The notes under the pieces: model-generated
Seen by the model: only the letters and a program-made list of their open reading frames with translations
Told to the model about the DNA's origin: nothing
The model's database searches: none
Shown: positions 9,959 to 20,653 of the stretch, in pieces
Position numbering within the stretch: the stretch's first letter is position 1
Layout of the letters: each line of letters begins with the position of its first letter
Assembly: GCA_039881045.1 (NCBI GenBank)
Contig: JAYWVB010000069.1
Coordinates: 97,563 to 161,562 of the forward strand
Length of the DNA: 64,000 nt
Direction: 5' to 3'
Origin: Chaetomium olivaceum
Taxonomy: Eukaryota; Ascomycota; Sordariomycetes; Sordariales; Chaetomiaceae
Program-made: the position numbers and the translations under genes

Positions 9959-10509
9959 AGGTTCTCCGTTATATATTAGTGATAATATCATGTGTTGTGT
10001 TGTATATAGTTTCATAAAAATAAAATATAAAATAAAAATATGACAAGTATAATATTCACTTATAAAAAAAATGGGTATTTTTATTTAATAAAAGGTCTGG
10101 GCTGCTGGTTAGTTGACAGGCCATGGCCGGTTATATTTGTGGTACGGTGACTCCTTCTTGTTATATATTACGTTTAGCTAAGCAGTGCGAAGCACTAATA
10201 TATAAAGGCGAGATAATTAATTGGAAGTGTATTTTAATGCAATCTGAATATTAATTGTATGAAAATAATATACGGGTAAGAGGTGGGGAGCTAAACGTCT
10301 AATTCAATCATATGCTACTAATATTTTGTAATAAAACATGCAATACCTTATCATATGGTTATAGATTTAGGATTAGTACATTAATATTAAAATAAAACTA
10401 CTTTTAAATATAATAATATTATAAAGTTGATTGGAATTCGTAGTAGGGTTTTGTCGTTAGGTTTAATGATCTTTATTAATTTCCATCTTAAAAAAAAAAA
10501 AAAACACAT
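9959..10509. other. nad5-cob intergenic region
   Basis: AT-rich. It contains an AGTGCGAAGCACT palindrome at 10194-10206 and a 16-A run just before the cob start. No tRNA or convincing ORF seen. Confidence 0.5.
10194..10206. repeat. GC palindrome (GTGCGAAGCAC)
   Basis: Perfect 13-nt palindrome with a three-base loop, identical core to 38230-38240 and 49865-49875. Confidence 0.65.
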
Positions 10510-13500
10510 ATGAGAATATTAAAAAGTCATCCTTTATTAAAATTAGTTAACTCGTATCTTATTGATGCATCACAACCTAGTAACATAAGTTATCTATGAA
10601 ACTTCGGTTCTCTATTACTTTGTTAGTTATACAAATTATAACAGGTGTAACTTTAGCCATGCATTACAGTCCTAATGTATTAGAAGCTTTTAATTCTATA
10701 GAGCATATTATGCGTGACGTATCGAATGGTTGATTGATCCGTTATTTACATAGTAATACAGCATCAGCTTTCTTCTTTTTAGTGTACTTACATATAGGAA
10801 GAGGTATGTACTATGGGTCATACAGAGCTCCAAGAACATTAGTTTGAGCTATAGGTACAGTAATACTTATACTTATGATGGGTACAGGTTTCCTGGGTTT
10901 GTCAAATAGCCCAAAATGATTTGAATTCAATCATAGCAACAACAACAACAATATAAATAAATTCAACTCTTATTACACTAGACCTAGTACTTTTATAAGT
11001 GTAAATAAATCAAATACGATAGGAATAAGACATTTTTCTGTCACCTCTCCGGGTGGGTTAATTAGTGAAGAGTTAACGAAATTCATATCCGAAAAAAACC
11101 TTAATCCCGTTTTTATATATGAAGATTTATCTGATAAAACTGTTAAATCTAGAGTTTTGAATGATACTCGAGGTCTTAGTGGTATTTATTTAATTTTAAA
11201 TAAAGTTACTCTGGATTATTATATAGGATCAGCTTCCACGGGTAGATTCTATGCTAGATTTTCTAATCATTTATTTAATTTTCATGGTAGTAAAGTAGTT
11301 AAAAATGCAGTAAAGAAACATGGTGTATCTTTTGCATTTTTAGTTTTAGAGTTGTTTCCTGAGATAGTAAACAAAGAAAATAATAAAAAATTATTGGATT
11401 TGGAAGACTTTTACCTAAAATCTTTATTACCTAATTATAATATATTGACTGAAGCGGGTTCAAGTTTTGGTTATAAACATAACGAAACTACTAGATTAAA
11501 AATGAAAACTAGTTATAGTGAAGAGCGTAGACTAGCCATTGGTAGTTTAAATAAAGGTAAAAGCTTTTCTCCCAGTACTCTTGAAGCAATGAAACAATCT
11601 GCTTTTAATAGAATCAAACCTATTTACTCAGAAGAGGGTATTCAAAATATGAAAAAGAGTTCTAAAGCTATACTAGTTTATAACATGGACTATACAGTAT
11701 ATGGTGAATTTCCTAGTATAACAGAGGCATCTAAATCTTTAGGTTGTTCTCCAAAAACCATATCTCGGGCTTTACAAACACCAAAAAAGATATTAAGAAG
11801 ACGTTGAATTGTTAAATATATTTAAATGTTGTTGTAGGTTTGAATTTTAATTATAGTCCTGCGAGTAAAACTTTTTATGCAATTTATAAAAAAAAATAAA
11901 AAGTAAAGTAGAATAGCCCGACAGGGCTATTGAAGAAATGTTTAAATTTCTTTGGCAATGTTAGTGAATACGATCAAAGAATTTTTAGTTTTGTTTTATT
12001 TAGATAAAGGCTAACCTTAATAAAATATAGAATTAAAAGTTAGAGATCGTCGATTATTTATAGGATCGCGACAGGCTGGGTCACTAATGGGTGTCTGAAA
12101 TGATGCTTAATGCACAGTCGGAATATTTAGTTATATAATATGACTAATAGAATATACGAATTCAAAGTTATTCTAGCTTTTTATAAATGTCTTTTAATTT
12201 ATATTAAGTATATTTGTATGTTTTACCCTATGGTCAAATGAGTTTATGAGGTGCAACAGTTAAACATGCGGAGTAACAGCTGTTGTAAAATACCATAAAT
12301 TGCTGGAAAATCTTATAACACAAAAGATAATCAGCAGGAAAGCCTTAAATAAGGAATCTTCAGAGACTATACATGGTACATTTATTTTTAATATATTATA
12401 AAATTAAATGAAGATATAGTCCAATCCGTTAAAGAAATTTAACGACTGGAGGGTCGCATCTCCACCTTTAAGACAATTATTTTAGTGCAGTTAATTTTAG
12501 CTTGCATTAAGCTGCAATTAAATACAAAGGTTTAATGTATTACTTTTTTAATATCATCGTTTGAAATAAGTTCAAAATTTTATTTTGACTTATTTTATTC
12601 AGTAGTGCTTTCCATAGGAGTTCTATATTCTTTTTTATTATATACTGTTAATTTTAGCAAGAGTGATAATATCAAAAATATAAATTCAAATTGTTATGGT
12701 GAAATCGCCGTGAACTCTGAATTAAACGATGTCCATAGAGAATTACCTAAATCTTCTTTAGATATTAAATTTATTGAATGATTTGTAGGCCTTTGTGAAG
12801 CAGAATCTAATTTTTTAATTAGAACTAGAAAAAATGAAAAAGAAGAAGTATCAGGTTTTGAATTTGTTTTTAGAATTACTTTGCATAAAGACGATCGTGA
12901 AGTTTTAGAATATATTAAAAATATATTGAAATGTGGTAGATTAAACTCAGAGAGAGATGTTATAGTATTTACTGTTTCACAATTAAATGAGATTGAAAGA
13001 GTAATAATACCTATATTTGATAAATTTACATTAAATACTACCAAACATTTAGACTATTTGGATTTTAAAAATGCCTTTTTTATATTTAAAAATCGTAAGT
13101 CTAGCGAATTAGTTGTACATGAATTATACTCAAATATAATAAGAATAAAAGAAGGTATGAATTCTAAAAGAGTAGTATTTGATTTACCTAAAGATCATAT
13201 TATAAATATTACTGGTAATTATCTCGTAGGATTTTTAGAAGGAGATGGAACCTTTTATTTAAGTAAACATGATATGTCTATTCATTTTTCTCTTGTTACT
13301 ACTACAATTAATAAAAACTTTTTATTGAAAATACGTGAATTTCTTTTAAATTTATTGGATGAATACTCTTATCTATTAGGTAGTACAACTAAATTGATTA
13401 ATATTCTCGATAAAAAAAGTAATAATGACCGTAGAGCTGTGTCTTTATTAGATATTACTCAAATTGATTTTGTTTACAATATTCTTATTCCTTATTTAGA

Positions 13501-16500
13501 GAGTTTAGAGTTTAGAACTAAAAAGTATAAAGATTTTTTAGACTTTAAAACATTAGTTATGTTAATTTTTCAAGGTAAACACTTAACAGATAATGGAAAA
13601 GAATTAATGATAAAATTAAGCAATACTATGAACGATAATAGATTATCTACTAACCCTAGCCCTAAAATTTTGGATACTAATACTCAATTTGAATTAGATT
13701 TATTAATTAAATCCGCCCCATTAATTAGTATAGATTCAGAAGGAAGAGCTATGATTATTTCTGAAAATAAATATATAAGATCCACATATGTTATAAAAGT
13801 ATATTTTTTAAACGGTACTGTTAGTTATTTTACAAGCGGTACATCTTGCGCTAAGTCTTTACATGTTAGCAATGATACTATAACAAAAAGATTAAATGAC
13901 GGTAAACCAGTTAAAAATAAAGAAGGTTTAGTTGTAGCTCAATCTATACAAAGAATAAAAGCTTATTCTTCTTTTAATGTAAATTTCTAGTATAAATTTT
14001 AGATTTGCTTTTTTTAGAAGTTTTTTTCGTTTAGCTACCTTAAAGTAATTTTTGTATTACTAACCTTATAAGTACTATACCATGAATTGGACTTATAACT
14101 AGTAATATTTATATACTTATTAATTATACACTAAATATAATTAATACACAAATAGATCGCGACAAAAGCAAACAAAAAGCATATAATACTTTAACTTTAA
14201 TTAATCCTAAAAATCTTAAATATAAGACTTGTTACATTCGTAACTATTCAACTGCTAATATTAATCCTAAGTTAGGGTTAAATCCCAATTTTGTTTCAGG
14301 ATTCATAGATGCAGAGGGTTCTTTTACTACTGTGGTTTATTATAAAAATAATTGATGTTTGAATTCTGTATTTAAAATCACTCTACATAAGAAAGATCTC
14401 GAGCTTTTAAAAGCTCTGCAAAGTTTTTTTTGGAGGGATAGGGAAAATAACCGGTAGTGATACTGTCTCATATAGAGTAGAAACCTTAGATGGTCTTATT
14501 AATAATATAATTCCACATTTAGATAAATATCCTTTGCACACTCAAAAAAGAGCAGATTATGAACTTTTTAAGCGTGTAGTTATACTGACGGGTAAGAAAC
14601 AACATCTTACTAGTAAAGGGCTACAAGAAATTATAAATATAAAGGCTTCTATGAATAAAGGAGTTTCTGAGGAACTACTAGCAGAATTTCCAGATACTAC
14701 TCCAGTTTTTAGACCTTTGGTGGAAACACCTGAAGCAATAAATATAAACCCCTACTGATTAGCAGGTTTTACGGCTGGCGATGGTTGTTTTTTTGTTTAT
14801 GCAGAAAAAGACTCTAAAATGCGTACAGGTATTCGTTCTAAATTAAGATTTAATATTTGTCAACATTTAAAAGATAAACTATTGTTGGAACGTATATTAT
14901 CTTATTTAAACTGTGGTTCGGTTACCGAAGCTTCAAGAGGTGAAGTTAACTTTGATGTTCATAAGTTTTCAGATATTTATGATATTATTCTACCTTTTTT
15001 CGAAAAATATCACATTCATGGTGTTAAATCTCTGGATTTCCAGGATTTTAAACTGGTAGCTGAATTAATGAAAACTAAAGCACATTTAACCAAAGAAGGT
15101 GTAGAAAAAATTATTCAGATCAAATCAAATATGAATAAATCACGTAAGATAGGTAAAGTGTAATAAGTTTTGTGCTTACTTCAGCGTATGCTGCACTCTA
15201 CATTAGAGCCGTAATGATTTTTAGTGTAAATTAATGTATTATAAATGTGTTATAAAATAGCTTTAGACCTTGTCTATTAAGTATAAAAATAGTGAAGTAG
15301 TTATAAGGGATTTCTGGAATGCACATAAGGTGTTTATATTTATTTGATGGGGCATTTCCCCTGGGCTGGTAATAGTGTATAAACAGTTATACTGAGATAT
15401 ATTATTTTATCTTGCCACTAATGTTAAAAGTTAGTAATAAAAAATGTGTTTACAAGAACTAATTAGAATAATGTATTACTAATTTAATTAGTGCGATACC
15501 ATGAATTGGTATCGATATAGTTGAGTCAATAAAAACTACAGTTTTGGGTATTAGTGTGATTTTGATATATTCAATATTACCTACAATAGGTAATGTACAT
15601 AAAAACGCTTTAAAGAAAATGAGTAAATTATTAGATAAAAAAGATTATGTTGACGTACCTACGTCTTTTTTAGCCTTTTTAGTTGGATTAATAGATGGGG
15701 ATGGTTATATTCAAATTACTAAAACAACTAAAGGATTTATAACAATGAAATTAATTATTTCTTTACATATAGAAGATATTTCAACTTTGGAATATATCCA
15801 TTCTACTTTAAAATTGGGTAATATAAATACATATAAAGATTTAAGAAGCCCCAGTTGTAAATTAGTAATAAATAGAACTGAACTACAAGAAGTTTTATTT
15901 CCTTTATTGATACATAATAACATATTCTTTTTAACTGACACTAGAATTAATCAGTTTAATTTGGCTATGCATATTCTTAAAAATGATATAAAAATGTTTG
16001 ATCAAATACCATCAAAAGACAATATTGAAGATGTATTTAAATTACCGAAAGATGCAAAGGGTTACACATTATTACATTTTTTTAAAAATTGAATTGTAGG
16101 ATTTACATTTCCTTGATTATATCCTGGTGTTATAGAGTTTGCCCAAAAGAACCCTCTTACTTATAATAGAGTAAAAAAAGATTATAAAAAAATAATCTCT
16201 AGAAGGGAAGGTTTTAACTACCTTAAGCAAATATTAAAACAACAAGAAAGAATTAGACGTTATTCTACATATACAGTTAAACCTAAAAATACAGATTTAG
16301 TTGTCTGAGGTTCTAATTTGAGTTCAACAGTTGGAACAGGTCGTGTTACAAAAGTAGTTAAAAATATGATTGTTTTACCTCCATAAAAGTGTAGTGGTTG
16401 GAATTCTTTTATCTGATGGTTATTTAACATCAGCTAAACCTCATGAAAACCCTCATTTAGCATTCAAACAGTCTTTAAAAAACTCAAGTTACGTTTTATT

Positions 16501-18787
16501 TGTTTTTTCAATACTTTGCCACTATTGCAATCTTTATCCTACTTTCGTCAAAAGTATTAGAAAGGATAAGATTGATTTAGCCTTGTATTTCCGAACTAGA
16601 GGGTTACCTTGTTTTTCTGAGTTGAGATCTTTATTTTACATTAACAAAGTTAAAAGAGTTCCATCAGATATATACAATCTTTTAACTCCTGTGGCTTTAG
16701 CTCATCTTATTATGGGAGATGGATCAGCCAAGCAACATGGTTTGATTATTTGTACTGATTCTTATGAATTAGTCGACGTAATCCGCTTAATGAATGTTCT
16801 ATTGATTAGATATAATATAGATTGTACATTACGTTTTCATACTCAAACTCAACCTAGAATATATGTTAGACAACGTTCTATGCACATTGTCAGGGAATTA
16901 GTTAAACCTTACATGGTTAAATCAATGTTATATAAAATTGGAATCTAAAATCTCTAATTACTAATAATTTATTTTAGCTTTAACTTTAGAAATTATTTAC
17001 CTGCGTAGGGCCCAGCGTAGAAAATAAAAAGTTAGCTAAGGTTCAAGAGCGAAGCGCGAAGCAATAATGATGGTTGTTTTCAGTTAAAACAAAGAATACA
17101 TACAAATTTATTTGAAGCCTTTAAATTAGTGTTTAATACTACAAGAAAAATAGACACTACTAAGAATTTTAAACCAGTTTGGTGTTAGTTCTAAATCTGA
17201 TATTCAAACAGTTATAAATTTCTTTTCTTTCGAGGGTTTACATCCATTGACTGCGTCAATGTACATTCAATATATGAAATGATTAAATAATTTACAAAAT
17301 ACTACGCGCTATAGTAAATTACATTACCCAAAACTGTAAAATGGGCTCCTTAAAAATAATGCTGGCTATTACATAAGCTATGCTCTAATTATTTTTTAGA
17401 GGCAAATGGGGAAAATTACAAGAACATTTAATAATATTACCTACCGGCTATTAAATTACTTGTAGCGGAACTTAATTCGGTTAATTAAAAGGAATTAAGG
17501 ACGTTCAACGACTAATGAGTGAGTTAAACCAACAATAAGCTCAACACGATAACCCCAGGATTTTATAACGTTAGCTATACAGCTGCGTATTAAATAAAGT
17601 TCAAGACATAGTCTAGTTACATCTGAAAGGATATAAAGTATAAATTAAAAATTATACAAAATTATATTGTCATTTGAGGAGGTTTTTCTGTGAATAATGC
17701 AACTTTAAATAGATTTTTTGCATTACATTATCTTTTACCTTTTATATTAGTAGCTTTAGTTTTAATGCATTTAATAGCGCTTCATGATACAGCGGGTTCA
17801 AGTAATCCTTTAGGTGTTTCAGGTAATTATGATAGAATAACATTTGCGCCTTATTACTTATTTAAAGATTTAATCACTATTTTCATCTTTATTTTTGGTT
17901 TAAGTTCATTTGTTTTCTTTATGCCTAATGTTTTAGGTGATAGTGACAACTATATAATGGCAAATCCTATGCAAACTCCTGCAGCTATTGTGCCTGAATG
18001 ATATTTATTACCTTTCTATGCTATATTGAGATCTATACCAAATAAATTATTAGGAGTTATAGCTATGTTTGCTGCTATCTTAGCAATAATGCTATTACCT
18101 ATAACAGATTTAGGTAGATCAAAAGGTTTCCAATTTAGACCATTAAGTAAATTTGCTTTCTGAGTTTTTGTGGTTAATTTCTTAATATTAATGAAATTAG
18201 GAGCTTGTCATGTGGAAACTCCATTTATAGAGCTAGGACAATTAAGTACAGCTTTATATTTCGGTCATTTTATAATAATTGTGCCTGTAATTAGTTTAAT
18301 TGAAAATACTTTGGTTGATTTATCTTTCGGGAGGAGAGTAAAAATACGAAGCAATAGAATTATTAGTATAGTTGGTATTAATAATAATAGTCCTAGGATT
18401 TCTAAAAGATCTTTTCATAGTACTAGAAGTCTTCATGCTCCTATTGATACAATCTATTTTAGCCTTCAACTTATGGAATTGATAGATGTGAAGGAGATAG
18501 TTGCTAATGTAATAACAGCGTTAGAGGGGGGTGATTTTACGCATGCAGCTGTAACAAAATCGGTTGAATTTTTTTCAAGTCTTACAAAGGATGGAACTAT
18601 GACATGTGGTCAGTCGTGGGGGTTTGATCCTAACTTATTAGCTAGTGATCAAATACAATCTAGCCCTACCCTAACAGCACTTAAAAATTTGGGAGTAAAG
18701 ATGGATGCTAACATTCAAACAGTTGAAACTTTACGTGATCAAGGAATAATAGCTAATAGGCCGTACTTCTCAGGCTTAAGGAGATAA
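10510..18787 (+). CDS. cob: cytochrome b with C-terminal extension
   Basis: Cob is the haem-binding core of complex III. Exons: 10510-10898, 12217-12260, 15474-15526, 17670-18787; splicing gives [53 protein letters not shown]. Haem-ligand regions (LAMHYSPN..HI, RYLHSNTASAFF, LHYLLPF) are present, as is the PEWY motif (Trp from UGA). Exon 1 is about 4 nt short near 10612-10622 (GSLL-LVIQI lacks about one residue and the frame shifts), giving a TAG in the literal frame; the flanks are conserved. The canonical protein ends near 18330 at IENTLVDLSF; the frame continues about 150 residues (RSFHSTRSLHAP.., SWGFDPNLLASDQ..) to TAA 18787. Confidence 0.9.
10899..11825 (+). CDS. GIY-YIG homing endonuclease, cob intron 1
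   Basis: Read in frame from cob exon 1 with no interruption to TAA 11825. A polar Asn-rich linker and an RHFSV leader-like segment precede the nuclease domain: GLSGIYLILNK (GIY) and DYYIGSASTGRFYARFSNH (YIG with Arg), then ALVKHG-like and FYLKSLLPNYNIL with the catalytic Glu region. The C-terminus has SFGYKHNETTRLKMK repeats (NUMOD3-type) and a helix-turn-helix-like SITEASKSLGCSPKTISRAL module. All parts of an active enzyme are visible. Confidence 0.85.
10899..12216 (+). mobile_element. cob intron 1 (group I)
   Basis: Inserted after the GFLG codons. Its 5' two-thirds is the GIY-YIG ORF. The core is at about 12060-12125 (GGATCGCGACAGGCTGGGTC and TGCTTAATGCACAGTCGG), the same type as cox1 intron 7. 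It ends in G at 12216. Confidence 0.8.
12261..12537 (+). mobile_element. cob intron 2 core (short group I)
   Basis: A complete small core follows exon 2: AAATTGCTGGAAAA, ATCAGCAGGAAA, TTCAGAGACTATACATGG and GAAGATATAGTCC. It could end at G12537 before TATTACT, which starts a copy of exon 3, or the intron could run on to 15473 before the full exon 3. Both readings are possible; see the repeated exon starts at 12538, 14055 and 15474. Confidence 0.65.
12538..13990 (+). CDS. LAGLIDADG homing endonuclease (cob intron 2, unit A)
   Basis: The frame begins with an exon-3-like ITFLIS and runs open through a hydrophobic stretch (FYFDLFYSVVLSIGVLYSF) into a double-motif LAGLIDADG protein: WFVGLCEAESNF (near 12778) and YLVGFLEGDGTFYL (near 13218), ending at TAG 13990. 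The first motif carries Glu as the acidic residue. The C-terminus has an extra module of about 90 residues (SYFTSGTSCAKSLHVSNDTI) of helix-turn-helix type. No internal interruption. It sits between the short intron core and a second exon-3 copy. Confidence 0.8.
14055..15163 (+). pseudogene. exon-3 copy fused to LAGLIDADG ORF (unit B)
   Basis: Starts with ITNLISTIPWIG, a near-copy of cob exon 3, then runs in frame through a leader (RNYSTAN) into FVSGFIDAEGSF (near 14290). The frame is lost at an eight-T run (14424-14431) by one extra base and resumes with YRVETLDGLINN, YWLAGFTAGDGCFFVY (near 14755) to the end at 15163. Otherwise both domains are well conserved, so a homopolymer miscount would restore it. 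It is flanked by the third and complete exon-3 copy at 15474. Confidence 0.75.
15164..15473. other. 3' part of cob intron 2 region
   Basis: AT-rich sequence between unit B and exon 3, ending in ATG before TATTACT. I could not recognise a full group I core here. Confidence 0.4.
15527..17345 (+). pseudogene. LAGLIDADG endonuclease split by an insertion
   Basis: The N-terminal half (15527 to about 16113) continues in frame from exon 3: FLAFLVGLIDGDGYIQITKT, SLHIEDISTLEYIHSTLKL, CKLVINRTELQEVLFPLL, then NWIVGFT. There the usual second motif should follow. Instead another ORF begins, and the missing C-terminal half (NNDGCFQLKQRIHTN, SDIQTVINFFSFEGLHPL, YIQYMKWLNNL) appears about 940 bp downstream at about 17060-17345, after a GCGAAGCGCGAAGC repeat. 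The C half also carries a one-base frame change near 17178. The two halves are recognisable as one common cob intron endonuclease. Confidence 0.8.
16114..16948 (+). pseudogene. inserted LAGLIDADG (type 2) endonuclease
   Basis: The segment between the two halves of the host ORF encodes a single-chain LAGLIDADG_2-type protein: leader RIRRYSTY, VVWGSNLSSTVGTGRVTKVV, then after a one-base loss near 16380 HKSVVVGILLSDGYLTS, LYPTFVKSIRKDK, TPVALAHLIMGDGSAKQHGL and RIYVRQRSMHIVREL, ending YKIGI at 16948. The motifs GILLSDG and AHLIMGDG are the two acidic-bearing helices. It is in frame with the upstream half, so host N-half plus insert formed a chimeric reading frame before the frame change. Confidence 0.75.
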
Positions 18788-19155
18788 GTAATAATTATTT
18801 TTTTTTTGTATAAGTTATATTATAATTAGTTTTAGTCAAGACTAAATGCTAATTTAATTAATATTAATAAATTAAGGGGGAGGGTTTGTCATGCACCATG
18901 CACTCTAATTTATAAAAAAAATAAAACTAAATAGGTAATATATATAATGAACACTTATATTCATTATTTATTTAATCCTTTTAAATAGGTTTAATAAAAA
19001 GTGGAGAACCATTTTTAAATACGTTTAAAAGAAAAGGGAGAAGCCTTAATTTTTGTAGCTAACTAGCTTGTTTATTTTATAATAATTAAAAATTTTAAGT
19101 TAAAGCCCATCTTATTTCCTCTTACCTTAGCACATCTAACATTATTTATTTTGTG
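18788..19155. other. cob-trnR intergenic region
   Basis: AT-rich, with a G-rich patch at 18878-18887. No gene recognised. It borders the tandem repeat. Confidence 0.5.
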
Positions 19156-19294
19156 TACTGCGTACTGCGTACTGCGTACTGCGTACTGCGTACTGCGTAC
19201 TGCGTACTGCGTACTGCGTACTGCGTACTGCGTACTGCGTACTGCGTACTGCGTACTGCGTACTGCGTACTGCGTACTGCGTACTGCGTACTGC
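19156..19294. repeat. 7-bp tandem repeat (TACTGCG), about 20 copies
   Basis: 139 bp of perfect TACTGCG units. It is followed by GCGTAGC repeats (19306-19328). A related TACTACG array lies at 51694-51755. Likely to vary in copy number. Confidence 0.95.
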
Positions 19295-19340
19295 TGGCAT
19301 ACTTCTGCGTAGCGCGTAGCGCGTAGCACAGCAGCAAGGT

Positions 19341-19411
19341 AGCCTATTAGCTTAAAGATAAAGCTAAATACTTCTAATATTTTGATTTTAGTTCAAATCT
19401 GAAATAGGTCA
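19341..19411 (+). tRNA. trnR: tRNA-Arg(UCU), second copy
   Basis: Cloverleaf with acceptor AGCCTAT/ATAGGTC (terminal A-C mismatch, one G-U), T8-A9, D-stem GCTT/AAGC, anticodon stem AAATA/TATTT and the same loop CTTCTAA as the copy at 2641, T-arm TTTAG-TTCAAAT-CTGAA. It is diverged from the first copy, mainly in the acceptor. Confidence 0.75.
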
Positions 19412-19558
19412 ACTTAGGAATTCAGTTTTGTTAATATTTAATTAATGAAAAAATTAATATAAATTTATATGTTACTGATTAATCAGTTTAATTATTATTT
19501 AATTAAATAAAAACTAGTATATCAAGATATATTTTATATATAACGGTTATTCAAGCTG
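19412..19558. other. AT-rich spacer
   Basis: Nothing recognised. Confidence 0.4.
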
Positions 19559-20211
19559 AATTTATCCTAAATGTATTTGATGCAGATATATCTCCAGAGA
19601 TGCTAAGCATGTATGAGAATGATGAAATACCAATGTCATCAACTCCAGATATAATTGATAATCTCTCAGCTACACCTGATCAAGTTGATCATATAGCGAG
19701 AACAATTCAAAGTCAATTTTATTATCTAAATCCTACATTTGACGAAATGACCTTTTCGTTAGATAATGTTGCGGAGGAGTTTAGACATTTTATCTTAAAC
19801 GAAGATAGTTATAGATTACTAGGGGAATTGTCTAGACATATTAACGTTTATCTAAAGTACCTTCGTACTCTTTTTTTTCTTTTTTTTTTTCATTTTTTTA
19901 TTTTTTTATTTTTTTTTTTTTTTAGGTAAATCTATAAGCTGTAATACGTCGGATAGAGCCAGGATCACAATTTTTACATAATCATCCTGAATTACGTACA
20001 AGTTTTGAGATGGTATATTTTAATGCACAATCTTTATTAGATGCATTAAATATTTTTTTTTTTTAGCCATTCAAGATCTACTCTGGAGGAGATTCGAAAT
20101 ATAAGGGAACAATATTATATTAGTCGTCTGCGTAGCATAGAAAAACCATTTTTAAAGATTAAATTTACTGTATTTATAGTACCTACTATTAATTCAGAGC
20201 GCTTATCTAAA
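19559..20211 (+). pseudogene. hypothetical protein broken by poly-T tracts
   Basis: Three consecutive open segments in different frames: about 19559-19880 (EFILNVFDADISPEML.., HIARTIQSQFYYLNPTFDEM, LSRHINVYLKYL), about 19942-20064 (RRIEPGSQFLHNHPELRT) and about 20067-20211 (SHSRSTLEEIRNIREQYY.., ERLSK). Breaks coincide with a long T/C tract (19870-19925) and a 12-T run (20052-20063). The composition is protein-like (charged and mixed), unlike the surrounding AT DNA. No family recognised; a plasmid-derived gene is possible. Confidence 0.4.
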
Positions 20212-20447
20212 TAGACCCGCTTAATACATAATAAAAGTTTGTTAAGGACTATTTGCTGAACCTATGGTATACATATTGTGCATTGTTTGAGTGGGAGCTG
20301 TTAGCTACAAATACGCACCAGGAGGTATTATTACTAGGTACGTTATGTTTAATTTTATCTTTGGTTATTATTCACCATGTTATAATTTTTTTATAAAAGA
20401 AAAAAAATAAATAATATAGTATATAGGGTATATAATATATATTATGT

Positions 20448-20520
20448 AAGGATTATGAAGTAAATGGTTTACACTTTGATTGCAAATCTTAAGTAATAGG
20501 TTCGATTCCTACATAATCCT
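20448..20520 (+). tRNA. trnC: tRNA-Cys(GCA), weak anticodon stem
   Basis: Acceptor AGGATTA/TAATCCT is perfect, the D-stem AAGT/ACTT fits, the anticodon loop TTGCAAA holds GCA, and the T-arm has TAGG-TTCGATT-CCTA. The anticodon stem has two T-T mismatches, so it may be degenerate. Confidence 0.6.
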
Positions 20521-20653
20521 ATTTAAATTTACTAATTATCTTAAATAACACAATATATAAGATATATCTATATAAATATAGATACCTTCGGAAAATGCTA
20601 GTGAATCGGAAGAGGCAGAGAGTTATAGGCCATATTCAACTCAACCTAAGGTT

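Larger units (their letters stand above)
15527..17669 (+). mobile_element. cob intron 3 (group I) with nested ORF
   Basis: Inserted after the DIVE codons. The core is at about 17400-17620: GGCTCCTTAAAAATAATGCT, GGACGTTCAACGACTAA and AAGACATAGTCTAG. It ends in G 17669 before TCATTTGAGG (FIWGG). Confidence 0.8.

Noticed and set aside
19156..19294. CRISPR-like array
   Set aside because: Uniform 7-bp units with no spacers, in a mitochondrial genome; a simple tandem repeat.
19072..19337. Minus-strand ORFs of repeating YAVRSTQ
   Set aside because: They are translations of the TACTGCG tandem repeat; no independent evidence for a protein.
20238..20394. Open frame LWYTYCALFEWELLATNTHQE.., possibly a diverged cox1 start
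   Set aside because: Shares GGTACGTT and a similar following stretch with the cox1 start, but the similarity is too short and gapped to call a duplicate.
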